Positions 27,640-36,887 are shown, counted from the first letter of the stretch. The stretch: 64,000 nucleotides of DNA from Brucella thiophenivorans (GCF_002252445.1 NZ_NNRJ01000018.1:1-64000), one strand, 5' to 3'. Notes: generated from the sequence alone by a model not told the origin. Numbers and translations are program-made.

Positions 27640-28659
27640 TCACTCGTGGACGATCAGCTGAAACCAGGTGTCCAGAAAACGGCTGCGTTTCAGTCCATCC
27701 AGATAAACCAGAAGCTCAGGACCAAGCTCAACCGGTTGAAGTGAAGCCAGATCAGACGAGCTTTCTCCCGAGGCCAAACCGGTCTGTTCGAGCAAGGATT
27801 GCCCTTTCTCGGACAATAAGAATGTGATGGCTTGTTCCGCAATATTTGCGTATTTGCTGCGCTCAGGAATAAGCGCTGTCCATGGCAGTGCAACAACGTA
27901 ATCCTGTGGCATGATCACTTCAAATTCTTCGTGGTCATAGTGCCATTTTCTGATGTCCGACAAGGGCACATTATAAGCGAGATCAATGCGTCCCACCGTT
28001 AAGGCCTGCAACAGCTCTTCGCTTGTGTCGTAGATGCGAGCTTGTGAAACACCAAAAGCCCGCACGATGCGCCAGAAAAGCGGTGAACGTATCGAATCCT
28101 GTGCTGCAAGTGTGTAGCTGACATTGTCGATACCGATATTGACCACACCGACACGGCGTTGAAAACGCGATGGATTTTGCTCAAGAATGCGCGCCAGTTC
28201 GATACGAGTCGTCGGAAGTTCGTTTTCCAGCGCCTTGCGTCTCGCCACGCTCACCGCAGTATCAAAGCCAATACTAAATAGCTCGTTGCGCCATTGCGCC
28301 TGTGGTGGCAATCCGGCGTTACGCACAATTGCCGGGCGCTGTTGAGCGGCACCTTCGTTCGCGATCAGCACAGCAAGGTCGGGAGTGGAGAGAATGACAA
28401 GATCGGCACCATTTGCTTCATCAGCCCCCGCAAGAAGCCGCGACGTCCATTCGCCGGGTCTCACCTGCCGATAGCTGATATTGATGCCGGATAGTTGTTC
28501 AGACAGTCCTGCCGTGACTGACGTAATTGTTTCGGGTGCGATGTCGCCAACAATACGGAACTCTGGCTTGGAAGCCTGATCATTCTGCGCATGAGCATTC
28601 TGCCATGAAAACGCAGTCAAGCTTAGAGCCGCAAAGAATTGCAATATCATGCTTTTCAT
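27640..28659 (-). CDS. Periplasmic binding protein of a two-component sensor operon
   Basis: This is a 339-residue periplasmic solute-binding-like protein. A signal peptide ends near NAHAQ (about residue 25). The mature part is of the ferric/phosphate-sugar (SBP_bac_8-like) type, with RQVRPGEWTSRLLAGADE, ALTVGRIDLAYNVPLSDIRKW and AITFLLSEKGQSLLEQTG. It overlaps the upstream histidine kinase gene by ATGA, and no permease or ATPase follows. It is therefore probably a sensing accessory, as in PgtC or HptA, whose systems detect phosphoglycerate and hexose phosphate. The ligand is unknown. Confidence 0.8.
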   Translation of the reverse strand: MKSMILQFFAALSLTAFSWQNAHAQNDQASKPEFRIVGDIAPETITSVTAGLSEQLSGINISYRQVRPGEWTSRLLAGADEANGADLVILSTPDLAVLIANEGAAQQRPAIVRNAGLPPQAQWRNELFSIGFDTAVSVARRKALENELPTTRIELARILEQNPSRFQRRVGVVNIGIDNVSYTLAAQDSIRSPLFWRIVRAFGVSQARIYDTSEELLQALTVGRIDLAYNVPLSDIRKWHYDHEEFEVIMPQDYVVALPWTALIPERSKYANIAEQAITFLLSEKGQSLLEQTGLASGESSSDLASLQPVELGPELLVYLDGLKRSRFLDTWFQLIVHE

Positions 28660-30062
28660 GTGCTTTGTCCTTGCGGGTCAGCTGCTGGCAAAGTGACCAC
28701 AACGCTTGTTCCCCCGCCTTGTCTTTCCAGTAAATCTATTTGCCCACCCAGTGCCTCAGCGACCATTTTTGCAATGGATAATCCTAAGCCCGAGCCGGGC
28801 TTGTTTTGATCCGCACGGACAAAGCGATCAAAGGCGCGGTCTTTCATTTCGGGCGAAAGTCCTGGGCCTCTGTCATGAACCGCAAATTCAATGAGATCAT
28901 CTCTTTGGCAGAGATCGATGTTGACGGGGCCTGGCGCGTGGGTAAGCGCATTTTCGATGATGTTGCGGATCATCTCGCGCAGGCTGATGGTTTCTCCATT
29001 TACATAAAGTGGGCCGTCTGGACCATCAAGATTGATCGTCTGGTCTAAATCCTGATAGCCACCCTCGGTGCGTAACCTGCGGATTGCTTCGTGCACAATC
29101 TGGCGCAAATCGAGAATTTCAAGATTACGCGACTGGATGCTGTGAAGGGTTGTTGCTTCAGACAAAAGCTGATTGGCGAGCAGGCTGGCGCTGATGGAGT
29201 TGGCGTGGATGCGCGCGAGAATTTCTTGTTTACGCTTGGGGTCTGTTTCCTCCAGCGACAATTCGGTCAAGGCGCGTAAAGCGGTCAAAGGTGTCCGCAT
29301 CTGATGTGCTGCATCGGCAGTGACCAGTTTTAGTCCACCCAGAACCCTATTAAGACGATCCATGAAGTCGTTAAGCGCTAAAACCAATGCGCTGACTTCT
29401 TTGGGGATCGGACCTGAAACGGGGCTTAGATCAGAGGATGAGCGCCGACGAAGATCAGATTCCACGCTACGCAATGGTCTGAAGGCCAGCCTGACGGCGA
29501 GCCATATGAGTGCGAGCGCGAGGAAGGCCACTCCTAAGGCTGGTAAGATGGTGTTGAGGCTGAGTTGCATCGTCAATTGCCTGCGGGCTTCCCGCGTTTC
29601 ACCGACCAGCACATCAACCCAGCCACCGCCTTGAGCATCGCTATGATAGCGGGCCACGGCTGCAATGCGCACCTTTTCACCGCGATAAACACTGTCACTC
29701 AGGCGCACGCGACTATTGCTGCCATGTGGGATTTCCAATCCCAGAATGGGTGAACCCGTCAGCAAACTGCCATCGGGCGCGACCACCCGATAAAAAATGC
29801 GATTAAGACGCGATGTGCCAAGAATGGAAAAAGCAGAATGGGGGAGATCGACGCTCAGGGCCCCATCCTGCAGGGTTATCGTATCTGCAATGGAAAGTGC
29901 TGCAGCGCCGAGAACGCGATCAAAGGCTTCGTCGGCTGCGCGGTGAGCATACCAGCGCCCGAGAAAAAACAGCAGAACAGTCACCGCAAGCAATGTCAGT
30001 CCACCGCCCACGAGAATGCGGCGCTGGATTGAATATTCTTTGTTTGCAGTAGTTTTCGTCAT
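28656..30062 (-). CDS. Sensor histidine kinase (TctE/QseC type)
   Basis: This is a 468-residue inner-membrane kinase: TM1 about 20-36, a periplasmic sensor domain 37-170, TM2 about 171-190, HAMP-like linker, phospho-acceptor His253 in AAHQMRTPLTALRAL, N-box NIIENALTHA, and G-boxes DRGPGLS and GSGLGLSIAKM. The architecture fits kinases that sense tricarboxylates or other anions via a periplasmic binding protein, here encoded immediately downstream with a four-base overlap. Its partner is the response regulator upstream, whose stop codon overlaps this start by one base. Confidence 0.9.
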   Translation of the reverse strand: MTKTTANKEYSIQRRILVGGGLTLLAVTVLLFFLGRWYAHRAADEAFDRVLGAAALSIADTITLQDGALSVDLPHSAFSILGTSRLNRIFYRVVAPDGSLLTGSPILGLEIPHGSNSRVRLSDSVYRGEKVRIAAVARYHSDAQGGGWVDVLVGETREARRQLTMQLSLNTILPALGVAFLALALIWLAVRLAFRPLRSVESDLRRRSSSDLSPVSGPIPKEVSALVLALNDFMDRLNRVLGGLKLVTADAAHQMRTPLTALRALTELSLEETDPKRKQEILARIHANSISASLLANQLLSEATTLHSIQSRNLEILDLRQIVHEAIRRLRTEGGYQDLDQTINLDGPDGPLYVNGETISLREMIRNIIENALTHAPGPVNIDLCQRDDLIEFAVHDRGPGLSPEMKDRAFDRFVRADQNKPGSGLGLSIAKMVAEALGGQIDLLERQGGGTSVVVTLPAADPQGQST

Positions 30063-30739
30063 TATTGCGAAGGTGTTTTTAGGCGCAGTAAATAGCCGAC
30101 GCCGCGTTGGGTTACGATTTCCGCGCCGCTATTCTCCAGTTTCTTCCTGACGCGTGAGATCAGTAACTCTATCGCATTGGGCGTTCCGGTGTCATCATGC
30201 CCGAATAATTTGAGAACCAGCATATCCTTTGGCACCGTGACATTGATGCGGGTTGCGAGCATTTCGAGAACGTCAAACTCGCGGCGTCCGAAATCAAGGG
30301 GCTCCTCGCCTTCCATAACCGATCTCTGGGTGAGATTGATCGACAATTTACCGAGCCTGATTAGCGGTTGCGCAACCCCCATATGACGCCTTGCAACAGC
30401 GCGGATGCGGGCTACAAGTTCTCTCAAATCGAAGGGTTTGACCAAATAATCATCGGCACCAAGTTCGAGCAGGTTGATCTTGTCCGCGATCTGATTGCGT
30501 GCCGTAATCACAAGAACCGGGCAGGGCAGATAGCGTTCACGCATGCTGCGCAAAATTGCAAAACCGTCGCGGCCCGGCAGATTGATGTCCAGCACGACGA
30601 GATCAAAAGAGCCGTTAATGGCAAGATCTTCACCCTGCACCCCGTCGTAAACGGTAGTGACTGTGTAGCCTTCTTTTTCCAGCTTCGATGCAATTGCGAA
30701 CGCAATGTCGATTGTGTCTTCTATGAGAAGGATACGCAT
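30062..30739 (-). CDS. OmpR-family response regulator
   Basis: This is a 225-residue regulator. The receiver domain has Asp8, the phospho-acceptor Asp51 (DLVVLDINLPGRDGF) and Lys in VKPFDLREL. The C-terminal winged helix has RREFDVLEMLATRINVTVPK and the recognition part NAIELLISRVRKKLENSGAE. It is the first gene of a response regulator, kinase, binding-protein operon and is divergent from a PhnD-like/AfuABC-type operon, its probable target. A GACAGG direct repeat with an 11-base period lies in the gap (30775-30791). Confidence 0.92.
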   Translation of the reverse strand: MRILLIEDTIDIAFAIASKLEKEGYTVTTVYDGVQGEDLAINGSFDLVVLDINLPGRDGFAILRSMRERYLPCPVLVITARNQIADKINLLELGADDYLVKPFDLRELVARIRAVARRHMGVAQPLIRLGKLSINLTQRSVMEGEEPLDFGRREFDVLEMLATRINVTVPKDMLVLKLFGHDDTGTPNAIELLISRVRKKLENSGAEIVTQRGVGYLLRLKTPSQ

Positions 30740-30774
30740 GGTGTGTTCAATGTTTCAATTCGATGTTTTAGGAC

Positions 30775-30791
30775 GACAGGATTCTGACAGG
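30775..30791. promoter_or_regulatory. GACAGG direct repeat, candidate response-regulator site
   Basis: GACAGG occurs at 30775-30780 and again at 30786-30791, an 11-base period typical of tandem OmpR-family binding sites. It lies between the divergent response regulator gene and the PhnD-like gene. Binding by the adjacent regulator is inference. Confidence 0.45.
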
Positions 30792-30869
30792 TAGAATTGG
30801 TAGTGTTGGAGAACTTAGAGGAAGAGGCTGAAGCCCTTGTATCATAGCAAGAGCTCAGGGGAGTGAAAA

Positions 30870-31838
30870 ATGTTCTGGCGTCGGTTGGCATGTCGCATAG
30901 GCATGGCCTTGTTAGGCCTGCAATTGAGCATCGCGCATGCAAATGCGGTTGATGCTGCTTGCGCCTATCGCGGTGCGCTTGATGAGCGCTATTGCGATGA
31001 AAACCGCGACCTTGTTGCAGACCTTCCAAAAGATAGTTCCCAGTGGCGCGACCCGCAGACGCTTGTCTGGGCTTATTCGCCTATCGAGGACCCAGCGGTT
31101 TATGCGCGACTGTTCAAGCCCTTCACTCAGCATCTTGAAGCCTGTCTGGGGCGGCAAATTGTTTATTACCCCATTCAGTCCAGCGCTGATGAAATCGAAG
31201 CCATGCGTTCGGGGCGACTGCACTTTGCTGGCTTTTCGACTGGGCCGACGATTGAGGCCGTCAACCGGGCAGGGGCTGTTCCTTTTGCTGCCAAAGGCAC
31301 TGGCGATCAGATGCGAGGCTATCGACTTGTGGCTGTAGTTCGCGCCGATGGTCCTTATGAAAAGCTAAGCGATCTAAAAGGGCGGCGCATTGCCCATGCC
31401 TCGCTTTTCTCCAATTCTGGCAATCTCGCGCCACGCGCACTATTCCCCAAAGACGGGCTGACGCCGGGGCAGGATTATACGCCGATCATGTCGGGTGGAC
31501 ACGACAAGTCGATCCTTGGTGTGGTTGCCGGTGATTATGATATGGCGGCTGTTGCATCCGATGTGCTGGAGCGCATGATTGAACGTGGCCTTGTAAAGCG
31601 CGACGCTGTGCGCCTGATTTATCAAAGCGATATGTTTCCGACATCCTCTTTTGCCTATGCGCATAACCTTGCCCCATCGCTTGTGGCAAAGATGAAGCGT
31701 TGTTTTTTCAACTTCACTTTCACGCCTGAAATGAAGGCCGAGTTTCAGGGGGACGATCATTTTATTCCCATTGATTATGGCCCAGCCTGGTCTGTGGTGC
31801 GTGAAGTGAGTGAAAAGGCAGGCGCACCACCTCAGTAA
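30870..31838 (+). CDS. PhnD-like periplasmic binding protein
   Basis: This is a 322-residue binding protein of the phosphate/phosphite/phosphonate (PhnD, PF12974) family. A signal peptide ends near IAHANA (about 27). Landmarks are WAYSPIEDPAVYARLFKPF, RSGRLHFAGFSTGPTIEAV, LKGRRIAHASLFSNSGNLAPR and VVAGDYDMAAVASDVLERM. Known ligands are phosphonates, phosphite and phosphorylated compounds. Two extra cysteines near the mature N-terminus (CAYRG, YCDEN) could form a disulfide. It is the first gene of an operon with a different (AfuABC-type) transporter that already has its own binding protein, so it may supply an alternative ligand or a sensor function. Confidence 0.85.
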   Translation: MFWRRLACRIGMALLGLQLSIAHANAVDAACAYRGALDERYCDENRDLVADLPKDSSQWRDPQTLVWAYSPIEDPAVYARLFKPFTQHLEACLGRQIVYYPIQSSADEIEAMRSGRLHFAGFSTGPTIEAVNRAGAVPFAAKGTGDQMRGYRLVAVVRADGPYEKLSDLKGRRIAHASLFSNSGNLAPRALFPKDGLTPGQDYTPIMSGGHDKSILGVVAGDYDMAAVASDVLERMIERGLVKRDAVRLIYQSDMFPTSSFAYAHNLAPSLVAKMKRCFFNFTFTPEMKAEFQGDDHFIPIDYGPAWSVVREVSEKAGAPPQ

Positions 31839-31969
31839 TTTGCTTCACCGCCGACAATCGTTTCGCATGACGTTCCAGACGTCAGCTCCCGCAGTAAGCC
31901 AGAAAATCACCGAGCTGAAACCTATGAGGGTTCCGGCAAGGGTCAATTCGGCTCAAAGTGGATACAAAT

Positions 31970-33766
31970 ATGAGTTATTACAAACAGCTAACATATAAAT
32001 TCAAAGTCTATAATGCAGACCCGACGACCCTCATAGGCGTGCTGTTATCGGTGGTATTTGCTTATCTCATCGCTGCTCCCATAGCGTTGTTGTTGTCGGA
32101 TGCGGTGCTTGTTCAGTTCGCGGATCGGGCACGTTCCGGTCAGCAGATTGGTGAACTGACTTTCTATTATCTTAACCGGGCGTTGTTCTCAGCAATTTCT
32201 ACGGACGTGTTCTGGCGACCGCTTTGGAACACGATTATTATTGCTGTTGGTTCGATTGCCTTTGCGCTTGTCACCGGTATTCCGCTGGCATGGCTTTTGA
32301 GCCGTACCAATCTGCCCGCAAAGAAGTGGTTCTCGACGGCACTGATCGTTCCTTACATGCTGCCGTCATGGACCTTCGCACTGGCTTGGCTGACCCTGTT
32401 TAAAAACCGCACCACCGGTGGTCAGCCAAGCTGGATGGAGGCTTTGGGTTTTTCGCCATCCGATTGGCTTGCCTATGGCATGTTGCCAATTACACTCATT
32501 CTGGCGATGCACTATACGCCTTTCGTAATCCTGCTGTTTGGCAATGCGCTTCGCCAGTTTGATTCCACGTTGGAAGATTCAGCGCGCGTCATGGGCGCTG
32601 GCAAATTGCTGATCGCACGGCGCATTATTCTGCCGTTGATGCTGCCTTCGCTGGTTTCGGCCTCAACCCTGATCTTTGCGAAATGCCTCGGTGATTTCGG
32701 TGTCGCTTATATTCTTGGCGTTCCGGTCGGCTTTGACGTGCTAGCAACGTCCTTGTTCCGAGCAATCTCAACCAGTCAGGCCGGTATGAGTGCCGTTCTT
32801 GCTGCAACGATTGTGGTTCTAGGCAGCATTTCGATTTTCCTCGATATGTATCTTCTCAAAGAGGCCCGTCGTTTTGTTACTATCGGCAACAAAGGGTCGA
32901 TGAACCGCGAGACTGATCTTGGCCGGTTCCGTCTGCCTGCATTCAGCTTCGCCATGCTTATGTTTGTTGTCAGCGCGTTCATCCCGCTGATGGCGCTTTT
33001 GCTAACGACCATTATGCGCGTGCCGGGCGTGTTTACACTTGATAATTTCACACTCGATTTCTGGATTGGCACCGACCTCAATACCACAGCTATGAGCAAC
33101 GGGATTCTGCTGACTGGCGAATTCTGGAAAGCAACATGGAATACGCTTTGGATCGTCGGCTCTGCGGCCTTGGGTGCTGGTCTTCTTGGTCTTCTGGTTG
33201 GCTATGTCGTGGCACGTACGCCTGTGGCACTCGTTGGCACATTCCTGCGTCAGGTAACGTTCCTGCCGTATCTTGTCCCCGGTATCGCCTTTGCTGCTGC
33301 CTATCTCACCATGTTTGCGGTGCAGCGTGGACCGCTGCCAGCGCTTTACGGAACACCGATACTGCTGGTTCTAGCGATCCTTGCCGATCAGATGCCTTTT
33401 GCATCGCGCGCGGGTATTTCTGCGATGATGCAGCTTGGCAAAGCCCCGGAAGAAGCAGCCCAAGTTGTGGGTGCTGGTTTCTGGAGACGCCTCGTTTCGA
33501 TCGTGGGACCTATCCAGAAGGGCTCACTGGTTTCAGGGATTCTGCTCCCGTTCATCTCCGGTATCAAAGGTTTGAGCCTTGTCGTCGTTCTGGCGGTGCC
33601 TGGCACTGATGTTCTCACCACCTATGCATTGCGCCTTGTGGATTACAGCTACAGTCAAGCCGCAAATGCAGTCGTTTTGATGATCTGTGTCATCGCTTTT
33701 GGCGGAACCATCATCGTTCAAAAACTCACCAACAGCAAATTGTCTGACGGATTGGGAGGCAAATAA
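31970..33766 (+). CDS. AfuB/FbpB-type ABC transporter permease, fused double unit
   Basis: This is a roughly 598-residue permease with two tandem BPD_transp_1 domains (about 80-290 and 395-590). Each has an EAA-type loop: EDSARVMGAGKLLIARRIILP in the first half and EEAAQVVGAGFWRRLVSIVGP in the second. Such fused permeases occur in ferric-ion (FbpB), AfuB hexose phosphate and related importers. Starts are GTG 31958 or ATG 31970; I prefer the latter. It couples to the next gene by a TAATG overlap. The 131-base gap upstream holds no clear terminator. Confidence 0.88.
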   Translation: MSYYKQLTYKFKVYNADPTTLIGVLLSVVFAYLIAAPIALLLSDAVLVQFADRARSGQQIGELTFYYLNRALFSAISTDVFWRPLWNTIIIAVGSIAFALVTGIPLAWLLSRTNLPAKKWFSTALIVPYMLPSWTFALAWLTLFKNRTTGGQPSWMEALGFSPSDWLAYGMLPITLILAMHYTPFVILLFGNALRQFDSTLEDSARVMGAGKLLIARRIILPLMLPSLVSASTLIFAKCLGDFGVAYILGVPVGFDVLATSLFRAISTSQAGMSAVLAATIVVLGSISIFLDMYLLKEARRFVTIGNKGSMNRETDLGRFRLPAFSFAMLMFVVSAFIPLMALLLTTIMRVPGVFTLDNFTLDFWIGTDLNTTAMSNGILLTGEFWKATWNTLWIVGSAALGAGLLGLLVGYVVARTPVALVGTFLRQVTFLPYLVPGIAFAAAYLTMFAVQRGPLPALYGTPILLVLAILADQMPFASRAGISAMMQLGKAPEEAAQVVGAGFWRRLVSIVGPIQKGSLVSGILLPFISGIKGLSLVVVLAVPGTDVLTTYALRLVDYSYSQAANAVVLMICVIAFGGTIIVQKLTNSKLSDGLGGK

Positions 33767-34851
33767 TGTCGAGCATAACTATTCGCGATGTCAGAAAGAG
33801 CTACGGTAAAGCCACCCGCGCCGCAGTGGAAAAACTCTCGCTTGAAATTCCAAAGTCGGAGTTTCTTTGCCTGCTCGGACCTTCGGGTTGCGGCAAGACA
33901 ACGACGCTGCGGATGATTGCCGGGCTGGAATATCCGACCGAGGGTCAGATACTGGTTGACGGCAAAAAAATTGTCTCGGTCGATGACGGCATTTATGTGC
34001 CGCCAGAAAAGCGCGGAATGGGACTGGTTTTCCAGAACTACGCGCTGTGGCCGCATATGACTGTTGAAGAAAACGTCGAATTTGGTCTCAAGATTCACAA
34101 GATCGCAAAGGCCGAGCGCGATCTAATCATCAATGATGTGCTGAAAAAGCTTGGTATCGAGCGCTATCGTGATCGTCTGCCAGCGCAAATGTCCGGTGGT
34201 CAACAGCAGCGCGTGGCACTTGCCCGCATGCTGGCACTCAAGCCCGACATCATTCTTTTGGATGAGCCACTTTCCAATCTTGATGCGAAGCTGCGTCTGG
34301 AAATGCGTGCGGAACTCAAGCGTATTCATCAGGAGATGGGGTCGACGGTCGTGTTTGTGACCCATGACCAATGGGAAGCAATGACGCTCGCAACCACTAT
34401 TGCAGTGATGAGTGAAGGCGAATTGCAGCAACTTGGTACGCCCGACGATATTTATGAACGCCCGGCAAATCGCTTCGTGGCGGAGTTTATCGGCAATCTG
34501 CCAATCAATATCACGGAGCTTAACAACACCAACAATGGTGCGCTTGCCACCTGGGCCCGCGATTATCTTAAAGTGCAAGGCTTTGCTGCTAGTGATGTGG
34601 GTTCGGTCGGTATACGGCCGGAATCTGTGCGATTGAGCGATAAGCCGATTGAACAGGGTTGCGTCGCAAAGGTTATCGACATCGTGCCGACAGGCGGAAG
34701 CTGGATCGTGGAATTGTCAGTGAACGGCGAACAGTATTTTGCAATCGCCGCAGATGCTCCGTCACAAAAAGCTGACGATCAAATCTGGTTCCACGTCGAA
34801 CGAAGCCACGTTCATGTGTTCGACACTGACGGAAAACGCATCAGCGGTTGA
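33766..34851 (+). CDS. AfuC/FbpC-type ABC transporter ATPase
   Basis: This is a 361-residue ATPase: Walker A GPSGCGKTT (38-46), signature [15 protein letters not shown], Walker B IILLDEPLSNLDAKLR, H-loop VFVTHDQWEAMTLA, then a TOBE/MOI-like C-terminal regulatory domain (GIRPESVRLS). It belongs to the FbpC/AfuC/PotA group. It overlaps the permease stop by TAATG and precedes the main binding protein. Iron(III) is often annotated for this group, but substrates include hexose phosphates and 2-aminoethylphosphonate, so the substrate is open. Confidence 0.9.
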   Translation: MSSITIRDVRKSYGKATRAAVEKLSLEIPKSEFLCLLGPSGCGKTTTLRMIAGLEYPTEGQILVDGKKIVSVDDGIYVPPEKRGMGLVFQNYALWPHMTVEENVEFGLKIHKIAKAERDLIINDVLKKLGIERYRDRLPAQMSGGQQQRVALARMLALKPDIILLDEPLSNLDAKLRLEMRAELKRIHQEMGSTVVFVTHDQWEAMTLATTIAVMSEGELQQLGTPDDIYERPANRFVAEFIGNLPINITELNNTNNGALATWARDYLKVQGFAASDVGSVGIRPESVRLSDKPIEQGCVAKVIDIVPTGGSWIVELSVNGEQYFAIAADAPSQKADDQIWFHVERSHVHVFDTDGKRISG

Positions 34852-34899
34852 TCTAATCGCTGAATGTTCTCAATAAAATAATTAACCTTGGAGGAAAAC

Positions 34900-36045
34900 A
34901 TGACTTTATATTTGCGCACCTGTGCGGCTCTCTCTTTGAGTGCAGCGCTTCTGACAAGCACAGCGGTTTTTGCAGAGCCAGTCACTGAAATCGGCATTAA
35001 GGATGCCGATTATTCGCTAGAAGCGCTGATCGAAGCTGCGAAAAAGGAACCGGCGATCACTGTTGTTGATGCAACTGGTAAGATTGTAACCATGGCTGAG
35101 GCCTTCACCGAAAAATACGGTGTGAAGGCCACTGGTGTTAAGATGAATGGTCAGAACCAGGAGCAGGTCATTCTTCGTGAAGCAGCAGCAAACAATGTCC
35201 GCACTGACGTGTTCAACATGAGCAATCTGCCGTCGGTTACGTCTGAAATTATCGTTCAGGGTGCTGGTTTGAGCTGGATGCCGGTTGATCTCAAGGATCA
35301 GATTCCAGCTGAATATCAGAATCCTGCGATTACCAGCCTCAACCCATGGGTTTGGGCGTATAATTCGGATGTTCATGGCGACAAGTGCCCGATCGACAAT
35401 ATCTGGGCGCTAACGACAGAAGAATGGAAGGGTCGCATTGCGATCCCAGATCCGCTTCTACGCAATGAAACAATGTTCTGGTTCAATCAAATTGCCGAAC
35501 ATGACGATGAAGCCATGCGCAAGGCTTATGAAGAGTTTTTCGGTGAGCCGCTAAAAACAGATGAAGAAAGCGCTACGGCCGAATGGGTCAAGCGCTTTGC
35601 CAAGAACCGGCCAAGTGTAACACGCAGCGATACCGAAGTAGGCCCGATCATTGGCGCGAAGGGACAGGAAAAGCCATTTATGGGCTTCCTCAGCACCTCA
35701 ATCTTCCGCGATGCCAAGAAGAACGGCTATACCATGGGCATTTGTGCAGGTATGAAGCCATGGGCTGGCCAACTCACACCACGCGTGGCGGTGATTGCAT
35801 CGGGAACCAAAAGCCCGAATGCTGCAAAGCTTTTCGTTCATTACATGATGACGGAAGAGGGGATGGCTCCGCAGTTGGCTGACGGGAAAATTTCGTCAAA
35901 CAAAGACGCGACGATTCCTGAAGGTGAAGTTTCGGGTATCGTGAATGTCATCGACCAACTTTACGTCCCGCATTCTGAAACTGCTGAGAGTGATTACTCG
36001 AAACTTCAAGATTGGCAGGATTTCTGGACGATCAACTCGCGCTGA
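34900..36045 (+). CDS. AfuA/FbpA-type periplasmic binding protein
   Basis: This is a 381-residue binding protein. A signal peptide ends at VFAEP (about residue 23). The fold is that of the FbpA/AfuA (SBP_bac_6/8) group, with AKKEPAITVVDATGK, NPWVWAYNSDVHGDKCP, TTEEWKGRIAIPDPLL and FVHYMMTEEGMAPQLADG. The tyrosine pair typical of FbpA iron binding is not evident, which speaks against ferric iron and in favour of a phosphorylated or anionic ligand. The start is ATG 34900 with GGAGGAAAAC upstream. Confidence 0.87.
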   Translation: MTLYLRTCAALSLSAALLTSTAVFAEPVTEIGIKDADYSLEALIEAAKKEPAITVVDATGKIVTMAEAFTEKYGVKATGVKMNGQNQEQVILREAAANNVRTDVFNMSNLPSVTSEIIVQGAGLSWMPVDLKDQIPAEYQNPAITSLNPWVWAYNSDVHGDKCPIDNIWALTTEEWKGRIAIPDPLLRNETMFWFNQIAEHDDEAMRKAYEEFFGEPLKTDEESATAEWVKRFAKNRPSVTRSDTEVGPIIGAKGQEKPFMGFLSTSIFRDAKKNGYTMGICAGMKPWAGQLTPRVAVIASGTKSPNAAKLFVHYMMTEEGMAPQLADGKISSNKDATIPEGEVSGIVNVIDQLYVPHSETAESDYSKLQDWQDFWTINSR

Positions 36046-36162
36046 GCTTTTCTTATTATGATCAAACCTCACAGAACGCTCTAAGTATTTGTTTTGTCGC
36101 AATATCGGACGCTAATTGCTTCGCAATTCTGCTGGGAAGGTTCTGAGAAAAGCCCTTATATT

Positions 36163-36190
36163 ACAAGAGGGCAGTTATCTGCCCTCTTGT
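36163..36190. terminator. Perfect 12-base hairpin between convergent genes
   Basis: ACAAGAGGGCAG (36163-36174) and CTGCCCTCTTGT (36179-36190) form a perfect stem with a TTAT loop. No strong T-run follows on either strand. It probably ends the AfuABC-type transcript and the converging acetyltransferase-like transcript. Confidence 0.65.
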
Positions 36191-36196
36191 TAGAAA

Positions 36197-36649
36197 TTAT
36201 CCGACTACGATTTTAATCTGCGGAGCAGCCAGTTCAAAAAGCCATGCACCGTCTTCCTGACCCTTTTGCTTATAGCCGATCACTTTGAACCATTTGATGG
36301 CATCTGGGCGGTCGAGCCAGCTTCTGGAGTGAACAGGCAGATCCCCTGAAAGTGCCTGAATGTGGCGTATATGTTTTTTGCAAAAGCGGACTGTCTTGGC
36401 GTTGAAGAATTCTTCTTTAGCCGCAAAAAGAGTGTCCGCAGCATCATTGCTTTCTTGCCATGCGATGATTGCGACCACCTTGTCATCCTGAACCAGCGCA
36501 TGCGCACGACCTTCGCGCAGGTTCATCATCAAATTATCATAGGCCGCTTTGGTGTTTTTACCCGCAGCAATGTATTCCGTGGTTATACGGGGTGAAAGGT
36601 CGTGAAAAACGCTTTCTAGATCGCCAACAGTTGCTGTGCGTGCCTTCAT
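36197..36649 (-). CDS. GNAT-like protein resembling phage internal virion acetyltransferases
   Basis: This is a 150-residue soluble protein with a probable GNAT fold: an N-terminal MKARTATVGDLESVFHDLSP, a central VQDDKVVAIIAWQ strand pair, and a C-terminal WFKVIGYKQKGQEDGAWLFEL. The organisation recalls the short acetyltransferase-like proteins of T7-type phages (gp13-like) and their chromosomal relatives. The acetyl-CoA pyrophosphate loop is not clearly present. The start is ATG 36649 near GAAAAATG. It stands alone between convergent and small genes; there are no other phage genes here. The family call is tentative. Confidence 0.65.
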   Translation of the reverse strand: MKARTATVGDLESVFHDLSPRITTEYIAAGKNTKAAYDNLMMNLREGRAHALVQDDKVVAIIAWQESNDAADTLFAAKEEFFNAKTVRFCKKHIRHIQALSGDLPVHSRSWLDRPDAIKWFKVIGYKQKGQEDGAWLFELAAPQIKIVVG

Positions 36650-36887
36650 TTTTCTGACCTCATCTTGTGTTGCGTTGATACCTTACCCAGCCATTTTACT
36701 GCACAGTTCCCTCGGAGGGAACCGCAGCTATAAACGTCTTAGCGGATGTCAGGTTCCGCAGGTCCTAAGCCTTGCTGATAATCTTGCGCAAAGCGACGCC
36801 AATTTAGGGGCAGCAACTCAACAGTCTTCAACGAGTTCAAGATGAAGCGGTAGATTAATTTATCCGATTATTTCAATTGCAAATTAA

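Noticed and set aside
27640-28659. Orphan transporter binding protein with separate permease
   Set aside because: No transporter subunit is adjacent on that strand; it overlaps the kinase gene and fits a sensing role.
31970-36045. Ferric iron importer FbpABC
   Set aside because: The binding protein shows no clear tyrosine pair for iron and the operon faces a phosphate-sugar-type three-component sensor; substrate left open.
36636-36845. 69-codon plus-strand frame upstream of the small membrane gene
   Set aside because: No ribosome site, covers a palindrome, and the peptide has no recognisable feature.
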